Positions 56,007-64,000 of a stretch of DNA of 64,000 nucleotides are shown here, piece by piece; the stretch's first letter is position 1; each line of letters begins with the position of its first letter. The notes beneath the pieces were generated by a model, which was given only the letters and a program-made list of their open reading frames with translations, was not told the DNA's origin and did not search any database. Position numbers and translations under genes: made by a program. The stretch is from Mytilus galloprovincialis (lineage: Eukaryota > Mollusca > Bivalvia > Mytilida > Mytilidae). The stretch is from contig NC_134839.1 in NCBI RefSeq assembly GCF_965363235.1, positions 56,573,560 to 56,637,559 on the forward strand, given 5' to 3'.

Positions 56007-56639
56007 GGTATACAGTGCTTCTGGCAATTGTGATATTTAAATTCCTTTCAAAGTGAGGAAGATCGGAATTTCCTGTCAGCTGTGATTGGTCATTGACCTT
56101 TCTAAACTTACCTAACCATTATAACATTCTGTATTGACGACACTTGTATATTTCCTGAAACTACATTTTTTGCGACTTTAATTTGGTCCTCGAACCTCAA
56201 AATTTTTGCAAGACATCAACATGAAATAATTATCTTATGAGTACTAATTGTAGAAATAAAGGTCTGACATACTTCATTAGAATTCTGCATTGATATTAAA
56301 AATATTACTCGGTCATTCTCCTGAGCAGATGGGGTTATCCTTATATCAGCAGTTATATTTGATTGACGAGGTTTATATAAACCCAAGAAATCTGACATAA
56401 GAATGATAGAACAAGAAGTATGACGACGGCTCAACTCAATGCTAGACAGATAGATATACTACTTTATTATATATTTCACGGCCTAACAGCAACCATTACA
56501 TATTCTGTAATCATAAATGATCCAGAGACCTTAAAGGCATAAACTAGCCACAGAAATATATCATCAAAAGACCACACTATGTGTTTTCTGAAATTAGCAA
56601 ATGAAATCCACAAGGTAAGCTATAAACGGTATTTTGAAA

Positions 56640-56840
56640 TCAGCGTTTTGCATTTGCGCCGATTTTTTTACAGGTAAATTATAGGTAAATACAGGGGAAT
56701 ATATATGAGAAGATGTGGTATAAGTGCCAATGAGCAGAAATTATAAAATTGGTGCAAATGAAAAATTGAAATCAGCGCAAATGAAAGAATGAAAAATTTC
56801 AAAATCGGCGCAAATGTCATTCGCCCTTTGAAATGTAAGT
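56640..56840. repeat. GCATTTGCGCCGATTTT inverted repeat
   Basis: TTTTGCATTTGCGCCGATTT at 56.65 kb faces AAAATCGGCGCAAATG at 56.80 kb, with further GCGCAAATG copies between. It also includes a short GAAGATGTGGTATAAGTGCC piece of the 16.0-kb family. Probably a MITE interrupted by another repeat. Confidence 0.6.
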
Positions 56841-57019
56841 TAAAAGGGGGTTGTTAATTTGAATGTTAATTTTGTTGTGGCGTTGATCCAGTTGTGTGAA
56901 AGACAGTTCGTTGTTTTGTTGTGCTGTTTTTTTTTTTTGGTTTTTTTTTTTTGTGCTGTGCTATGTTGTTTTAAGTGTTCGGTTTTTTTCTGTGGTTAGC
57001 ATGTCGAAAGGTACTATGT

Positions 57020-57345
57020 GTAGTTCTCTGTCCTGATGTTCTTGCATTTATTTGTACTGAATTCCTGTAATGTAATGTTTTCATTGTAGTGTTATATTCA
57101 ACATTGACATGAAAGCGCGAAGTTAAGCTAGACACAAAACCAGGTCCAACCCATCATTTTTCTTAAAGTGTCCTGTACCAAGTCAGGAAAATGGCAATTG
57201 TTATCTTACAATAGTTAGTTTCTGTGTGTGTTGCATTGTCGTTTGTTTTTTGTTTCACTTGAATGTTTCAGTTGTTTCGTTGTTTCCCTCTTATACATGT
57301 TATAGTTGGTGTGTTTCCCTCGGTTTTAGTTTGTAACCCGGATTT
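57020..57345 (+). repeat. Dispersed repeat (33.0-kb family)
   Basis: TTCTCTGTCCTGATGTTCTT, ACATTGACATGAAAGCGCG, CAAAACCAGGTCCAACCCAT, CTGTACCAAGTCAGGAAAAT, GTGTGTTGCATTGTCGTTTG and TTTTAGTTTGTAACCCGGAT in the same order as the 33.0-kb copy. Confidence 0.8.
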
Positions 57346-58888
57346 TCGAAATTTTCCTTTGACCGATGCCGACGATTCTCACATTACACCCCTCAATTTG
57401 AAAACCGACTAAGCTCTCCATTATGGTATTTATGTTTAATGGAATACTGGAATCGAAGCCTGGAAATGAGTGGGAGTAGAGCGGAAACATGATGGCTAGG
57501 GAAGTAAAAAAGGATATTTTATGCTTCGCCAAAAAAAAAAAAAAAAAAAAAAAAACAATAGAAAGGGGGAGGCAAGTGGGAATCATTTAAATATTTTCAC
57601 CCCTTCATTTATAGGGTCAGTGTATTAAGTCACTATATTATTTAAATAATTCTTTATTTTAGGTTTTAAAATTTCTGCAATTACTTTACCCTGGCCAGAT
57701 TAACAGTTTCATATTGTTTTCAAATAAGCTGTATATAACTAAATAATTGTAAAATTTAAGCGATTTCTGTATTTTTTTTATATTACCTCTATTTCTCCTA
57801 TTAGTTCAACAGAAAAAAAGGACATTAACAAAAATGTATGCTTCTTTCGGAGGCAGATTGTGAGCTTAAATGAACGGTGACACTATTTTTTTTATTTCAT
57901 TTTTCTATTTAAAAGTATATATATGATAAAGTTCATTTATATAAAAAATTAGCGAAATCCTATATTGAAAAAAAAAGTGATTTATACCCACGAGCCCCCT
58001 TAGTTAGAACCAATAATTTTAATCATTGACAAAAATCATATTTAAAGTTATCGTTATGATTTTTATTAATGATTGGAATATTTTGTTGAAAATAACCAAT
58101 GTGCGAAATACATCAAGCGGAAATCAACAACCTACATGTACCAGATAAAATCACAAACCTGACCACAGTAAATTCATTTATTTTCTTGGATACTATTACT
58201 TAATTATAAATAATGTGTTGACTTATCGCCAAAACTGGCCTAAAATATAACTTAATCATAAAACACCAAAAAGTTCACAATTTAGTTCGTAAATGGGTCT
58301 ATTTCAAAAACCTAGATGCTGAATAAATCAGTTCTTTTCATAAAAGTGCATAATATGCTCCAAACTGGGCCCATTTTTGGACATTTTGTCAAAATATGAT
58401 GATTTTGTACAATTTTCAGACCTAAAAGCTTTAGGACAAATTTGGCCGCAACCAACGAAATCCAAAATGTTTTGTAACCAAAAGGTTCCAATTTTGATAT
58501 AGAATTCATCAATATAAACATTTTTTGGATGGCAAAGGTTAGTTTTCCTAAAAGCGATTAAAATTTTGGAAAAAATTGACCAAAATTGACCTAAAATACA
58601 AAAAAAATTATATTTCAGTGGTCATAGCTTCAATTTTTTTTTTAAAGAAGGTGCCAAAAAGTATATTTCAGTCTTAATAGTATTATCACAAGTATTTCTA
58701 TATGAAATTTGTATTTTTTTGCCCGATTTAAAAAAAACATCAAAAATTTAGGGCTAATTTTAACCCTTCGTGAACCATCTCCTTTGTGGTTCACATGAAA
58801 ACACGAAATCCACGAAAGTTGGTATCCAACGAATAATGCTGAATTAAAAGGATACATGTATATAAAAGAAGACATTACAATGAGAAAG
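57346..58888. other. No recognised gene
   Basis: AT-rich with a 26-A run near 57.53 kb. Minus frames of 69-86 codons have no domain. Near 58.80 kb, AACACGAAATCCACGAAAGT resembles the CACGAAAATTGG stretch at 18.6 kb, a common bivalve motif. Confidence 0.45.
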
Positions 58889-61134
58889 CAGTGGCGTAGC
58901 TAGGCTATTTTCAAGTGTACGCCCAAACCTCGGCGAGAGGTTTGAGAGCCACAATTGGGTCCAGGTTAAATCATCAACTGGTTGTGGGTTCGAGAGGCCG
59001 AGGCCCCCTGAACCTAACGAGTTATTGAGAATGAGATACCATTTCCGTCATTAAAAACTCATCAATAGCAACATACTTTGGAGTCTAATTTGTTTATCTC
59101 TTGTGTTTAATTTATTCATTGTGTTGATTTGGAATCCTAATGGTCAGTGGTTTAAGAGAAAATGTCCAAAGCAGTTACTTTAAAATATATATAAAAGGAG
59201 CCGCACTCGATCAAAACCCCTTGTTTGTGCAAATTTCGTTAATGACATGAAATAATTAATTTGCATAGATGTTCAGGTGTATTATGAAAATTCTTAAAGG
59301 GTTCCATGGAACGCTGGTTCTCGCCTGGGATTAATTCCCGCGAAAATAGAATCCATTTATCATTTATAACTACATGTTTTAAAAAATCTTGATCTGGAAC
59401 ATTAACTCTTGTCCGATTTTCATGACAATCTCTAACGGTTTTCAAATTTACCATGTAAAAAATAATAATCTCAGACCGTCTGTTAAATGCGAAAAGATAA
59501 GTTCGTCTGTCAACTGAAAAGTTAAAAAAAAAAAAAATACTTCAAAATTTCACTTCAGACATTAATCATGAAAAAGCCTCTGCCAAAGACTCATAAAATT
59601 CGATGAAGGTTTGACAAAGTATTTGGCGTGTAGTCCGAGATTACTCTGACGTCCAACGGCTGTTTTGCCAGACAATCTGGGGCCGTGGGACGTCAGAGCT
59701 CGTCCCATATCAAAAAGTGGATATTTGCCCACCCAAAATAGATGCGCTGCTTCGTCGCTATTGATGCCGACTGACGGCCTTGGAATTATATAAATCGGGC
59801 ATCAATCTATTCATTTTTCATTTATCTCTTCATTTATGTAAGTTTCACCTACCTGCCAACCTTTATTTTTCCATATTTTAACAGTTTTCACAGTGACCCA
59901 TCGATTTCGGCATTTGACTTTCACTTTCAAATGGACGTCAAGTTACGAGAGAGTTCGTGGTCTCGAGACTCAAAATATGCAAATATTTATATTTTTTCAC
60001 CTCCTTTATAGGAGATCGATGTTTAGCATTTAGTAGCCAACCACGATTTTTCACCTCCTTTACAGGAGATCGGTATGAAGCATTTAGTTCCGACCACGTT
60101 ACAATCGGAAGCTCTCGGACATTTAGATAACTTGCATCGTAAATGAACGAGGTGTTACATTATGGTCATTTGCATAAATCATCACTGTTTTCTCGTGGTC
60201 ACGTGATTATCTTTGAAAATGAAAGGCAAAATGCCGAAATCGATGGGTCACTGTGAAAACTGTTAAAATATGGAAAAATAAAGGTTGGCAGGTAGGTGAA
60301 ACTTACATAAATGAAGAGATAAATGAAAAATGAACAGATTGATGCCCGATTTATATAATTCCAAGTCCGTCAGTCGGCATCAGAAGCGATGAAGCAGCGC
60401 ATCTATTTTGGGTGGGCAAATATCCACTTTTTGATATGGGACGAGCTCTGACGTCCCACGGCCCCAGCTTGTCTGGCAAAACAGCCGTTGGACGTCAGAG
60501 TAATCTCGGACTATTGGCGTGTAACAAACTTTTACCCCAGACTGTATCTACTTGTTAACTTCAAATAGGTTTTCCTTTTAATGAGTTAAATACTGGAAAA
60601 TTAAAAATATTATATTTAATTTTATCATTATGCTCTGGATACTCTAAGTCTTTTGATCACAACAAGTTTCTGTCCAATGTAAAATTTCATGAAGGTTTGA
60701 CAAAAGTAATGATATTTAAAAAAATCTTTAACCACATACTAAACCTAAGTAAATGGTGACGACGCCAACGAAATCTACGATTGCTATGTCTCGATTTCGC
60801 GACATAAATGTCGAAGGCTCGATAAAAATGCAAACCACATATAGAACTCAGCAGATAATGAAATGCTTTAAACAAAAGGAAACAAAGTACAATTCCCAGT
60901 AGATTCAGACCTTGACAAAAAATGAACAAATATAAAACGGTACCATAAGGCATTTGATTGAAAAGTAAATGTCGTCACTTTTATTTGCAATTAAAAGCTA
61001 CTGTCTGAGGAGAGATTTACAAGGCTGATGTGCTTTTAACCAGTTCTTTTTAATTTATTTAGATTAAAATATTTTTTTTCTCCAAATTCAAGTGTACGCC
61101 CGGGCGTTTTGACGTAAACGTAGCTACGCACCTG
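58889..61134 (-). mobile_element. 1.36-kb hAT-like element, copy B, interrupted
   Basis: Inverted, nearly identical copy of the 33.5-kb element, with CAGTGGCGTAGCTAGGC at 58889 and GCTACGCACCTG ending at 61134, flanked by GAAAG on both sides. Without the nested insertion (883 bp plus its 8-bp duplication) it is 1355 bp, against 1358 bp for copy A. The two open frames (59.24-59.45 and 60.69-60.95 kb, minus) are the same as in copy A, with seven amino-acid differences by eye. Confidence 0.85.
59631..60513. mobile_element. Nested foldback transposon with 8-bp target duplication
   Basis: TIRs of about 300 bp (59631-59930 and 60214-60513) begin TAGTCCGAGATTACTCTGAC. TTGGCGTG flanks both sides and occurs once (TTGGTGTG) at the empty site in copy A. 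Each TIR holds its own small inverted pair (TCTGACGTCC and GGACGTCAGA). The 280-bp core has two repeats of TTTTTCACCTCCTTTAYAGG about 57 bp apart. No transposase. An 8-bp duplication fits hAT or P superfamilies. Confidence 0.9.
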
Positions 61135-61139
61135 GAAAG

Positions 61140-62023
61140 AATACAACCAAGTGCAGTTGAATTGAACAATTAAAAAATGTAAATCAAGAGATGACTAAAG
61201 AATCACAAATATGATGAACAAATGGGTCAACTAAAGATATTAAGAAACAACAGGGGCTGATATTATCAAACATAGTCTTTGAGAGTCAAAATAAAACAAA
61301 TGTTATATAACCACTTTTAATTCATTAGAAAAATCCTTATAATATAAATCAAAATTTAAGATATTAATGTTCAGTTGATATTTTTACAGTTCAGTGATTA
61401 CTATGATTACAAGTGAACTGATTTTAACATTCATTGTGCAATCTGTTAATTAGCGTATATTTGTTACGTTATATATTAACACTGACTTAGGGTTGTCACA
61501 GTTAGCACCCTTTATTTCATCTCATTTAATATTTTTTGTGCATACAAAATGTAAGATCTTTTTATGCTAACTGAACATAAAATCGGTCAAGAATATTAAA
61601 ACAAGTGATATGCAAATGAAAACAAAAAAACGTTGGTTCTTCATACAGGTATATATTGCAAATTGTAAAATGTTAAAAGACCGGTGAGGTATGACATTTT
61701 CATTGCAATAAAAAACATAGATTTTCTAATATAGTGTTGTACTCTTACCTAATGAAGGTTAACTGAAGGGATGAGTACCAACCTTTCCCATACAATGGTA
61801 GACAGTGGCGTCCACAGCCATGAAGGAGTAGAACTTTTGTACTGTTATAGCCGTTTTGAATCTCTGTCATATTTATTTCTCATGTGGATGGGAAACAGTC
61901 GTATACAGAGCTTTCACTGGGAGAAGAGTTGGGGTCATGTTTAGGGATAAAGGATAAGTGTCGGGTAGTGGAAATGATGGGGTGTAGCTAGGGTTATGGG
62001 TTATGGGTAAAGCTTGTTAAGGT
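61140..62023. other. No recognised feature
   Basis: AT-rich at first, becoming G-rich from about 61.9 kb. No supported frame. Confidence 0.5.
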
Positions 62024-62490
62024 TGAAGTAGGCTAAGGTTGACATGTGGTAAGGGTAGGGCTAAATTTAAGGGTTGGATTAAAGGTGAGTGTAATATGTG
62101 AGATAGGATAAGAGGAGAAATTGTGAGATAGAAAGAGAGACTGTGATAGTGGAGAAGAGATAGTGAGATAGGAGAAAGTGTGAGATAGGAGGAGAGAGTG
62201 TAAGACAGAAGAGAGTGTGAGATAGGAGGAGAGAGTCTGAGATGGGAAGAGAGAGTGTAAGACAGAAGAGAGTGTGAGATAGGAGAAGAGAGTGTGAGAT
62301 AGGAAGAGAGAGTGTGAGAGAATGTGAGACAGGAGAGAGTGTGAGATAGGAGGAGAGAGAGTCAGAGAGTGAGAAAGTGTAAGACAGGCCAGTATGTGCG
62401 ATAGGAGAAGTAGGTTAAAGTTGATGGTGGTAAGGGCAGGGCTAAATTGAAGGGTTGGACTAAGGGTGAGTGTAATAGGATAGCATGTGT
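62024..62490. repeat. 381-bp repeat of a GGTAAGGGYAGGGCTAAAT block
   Basis: AGTAGGYTAARGTTGA, GTGGTAAGGGYAGGGCTAAA and AAGGGTTGGAYTAARGGTGA, then GTGAGATAGG, start at 62028 and again at 62409. The minisatellite between them belongs to the repeat unit. Confidence 0.85.
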
Positions 62491-63010
62491 GAGATAGGAG
62501 GAGAGACTGTCAGATAGGAGAGAAAGTGTGAGATAGGATAAGAAGCGAAAGTGTGAGATCGAAAGAGAGACTGTCACAGTGGAGAAGAGAGTGTGAGACT
62601 GTGTGAGATAGGGGCACACAGTGACAAGTCGTGAGATAGAAGAGAAAGTGTGAGATAGGAGGAGAGTGTGTTAGATAGGAGGAGAGAGTGTGTGTGTGAG
62701 ACAGGAGAGAGTGTGAGATAGGAGGAGCGTGTGTGAGAGAGGTGAGAGGAGGAATGTATGCAAGGAGAGAGGAGAGACTGTATGAGAAAAGATGCAGACA
62801 AAGTGTGGGTGAGGAACAGCAGACATACTGTGTGTAGACATAGTGTATGTGAGGGACAGCAGACATAGCGTGTGTGATTAAGGACTGACTAAGTATGTGG
62901 GGGTGTTTTGGAGAGACGAGATAAAGTTTGTGTGTGAGAGAGAGTTCCGAGTGAGTGTGTGAGAGAAGAGCGAGAGCAAGTGAGAGAGTGATAAAATGTG
63001 ACGGGAAGGG
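62087..63010. repeat. Purine-rich minisatellite (GAGATAGGAGGAGAGAGTGT type)
   Basis: About 900 bp of irregular units built from GTGAGATAGGA, GGAGAGAGTGT and AAGACAGAAGAGAG, almost free of C on this strand. Three overlapping open frames on the minus strand (62.36-62.87 kb; Ser/Leu/His/Thr-rich) are by-products of the repeat. Confidence 0.95.
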
Positions 63011-63114
63011 AAAGACAGGGGGAATGAGAGTTTTGTAAAAACTTTTTTTGTTATGAAAATAATTTATTCACACTGGTTTATAAAACAAAACATTAACTGA
63101 AAATTCAATTAATT

Positions 63115-63640
63115 ATAAAATTGAGAATGGAAATGGGGAATGTGTCAAAGAGACAACAACCCGAATATAGAACAGACAACAGCAGATGGTCACCAACAGG
63201 TCTTCAAAGCAGCGAGAAATTCCCGATTCCGGAGGCGTCCTTCAGCTGGCCCCTTAACAAATATATAAACACTAGTTCAGGGATAATGAACGCCATACTA
63301 AACTCCAAATTGTACACAAGAAACTATAACTAATAATAATACAAGACTAACAAAGGCCAGAGGCTTCTGACTTGGGACAGGCGCAAAAATGCGGATGGGT
63401 TAAACATGTTTTCGAGATCTCAACCCTTCCCCATACCCCTAGCCATCGTAGAAAAGTAAACACATAACAATACGCACATTAAAATTCAGTTCAAGAGAAG
63501 TCCGAGTCTGATGTCAGAAGATGTAACCAAAGAAAATAAACAAAATGACAATAATACATAAATAATTACAACAGACTACTAGCAGTTATCTGACATGCCA
63601 GCTCCAAACTTCAATTAAACTGATTGAAAGAATTATGGCT
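63115..63640 (-). repeat. Long copy of the GGGGCCAGCTGAAG dispersed repeat
   Basis: On the plus strand: AAATTGAGAATGGAAATGGG, CAAAGAGACAACAACCCGAA, GGCGTCCTTCAGCTGGCCCC, ACTCCAAATTGTACACAAGA, CAAAGGCCAGAGGCTTCTGA, CTTGGGACAGGCGCAAAAAT, and CATGCCAGCTCCAAACTTCA at the right end. It unites pieces found separately at 3.2, 17.3, 43.2 and 44.9 kb. The 70-codon plus frame at its left end is repeat-derived. Confidence 0.85.
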
Positions 63641-64000
63641 GATTTTTTTGCTGTTTAATATATCTATTTAAACGTATCCTTGATAACAAAAAACTCTTAC
63701 TAGAACAAATACACAAATGTTTTTGAAACAAAACCACACACACTTTCAGGTTGCATTTCTGTAAATATAGAAAATACAATTTCACATAGGAACTCCCTTT
63801 GCAGCTAAAACTGCTTTTACTATGAAGTTTCGTAACAAATAATGATCCAGGAATGGAAAGTTGATATAGGCAATACTATTCTATTCAAAGTTCAAAACAT
63901 GTGGCTTTGCGGCATATTTTAAACATTTGTCATGCTTATATGCCCTGAACTTGCTAAGAGTTTAATATTATTATAGAAAGATACCTACAAAAGCTTACAT
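63641..64000. other. No recognised feature
   Basis: AT-rich sequence to the window edge without supported features. Confidence 0.5.

Noticed and set aside
62362..62866. Three overlapping Ser/Leu-rich frames on the minus strand
   Set aside because: Pure products of the purine-rich minisatellite.
1..64000. CRISPR arrays, rRNA or functional tRNA genes
   Set aside because: No direct-repeat/spacer pattern of the right size, no rRNA-like conserved blocks, and the only clear B box belongs to a SINE.

Overview
The window looks like nuclear DNA of a marine bivalve, most likely a mussel (Mytilus or a close relative). It is AT-rich and gene-poor, with intron-like splice signals, animal-type genes and very dense repeats. 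Several repeats are ones I recognise from bivalve genomes: the AGGTCTTTCCAC hairpin repeat, the CTCACCTGGCCC...AGGTGAGC block, the CCCCACCTACGATAATAGAGGGGC block, and the tail sequence starting GAGGGACGAAAGATACC. No bacterial operon, phage or CRISPR is visible. Names of repeat families are from recognition by eye, not from a search.

Layout. 0-4.4 kb: broken Penelope-like (PLE) reverse-transcriptase copies and a TIR element. 4.4-13.9 kb: an array of short hairpins followed by ten tandem units of about 885 bp, each carrying many AGGTCA motifs. 15-33 kb: a small family of ankyrin-repeat genes (minus copy at 15.3 kb, plus copy at 27.7 kb, dead copy at 32.5 kb), mixed with TIR elements, a 690-bp tandem duplication and a 1.8-kb block of 500-bp repeats. 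33-45 kb: a 1.36-kb hAT-like element, several MITEs, a tRNA-type SINE and the best preserved PLE copy. 47.1-48.1 kb: an intact, intronless rhodopsin-class GPCR gene, followed by a possible exon for a small secreted peptide. 52-55.6 kb: a nearly full-length but frameshifted CR1/L2-like LINE on the minus strand with an N-terminal 2A-like motif. 58.9-61.1 kb: a second, inverted copy of the 1.36-kb element carrying a nested foldback transposon. 62-63 kb: a purine-rich minisatellite.

Real host coding content is small: two intact ankyrin genes, one GPCR and one weak secreted-peptide candidate. The two intact ankyrin genes share a promoter module (TGACGCA, 12 nt, TATA-like box), and a similar pair lies upstream of the dead copy, so the family probably duplicated together with its promoter. 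Nearly all other open frames, including long ones in the hairpin array and the 885-bp satellite, come from repeats.

The most unusual structures are the satellite dense in nuclear-receptor half-sites, the hairpin array with paired stem changes, four elements that share related ends and 5-bp target duplications, and the nested foldback element with a clean 8-bp target duplication.
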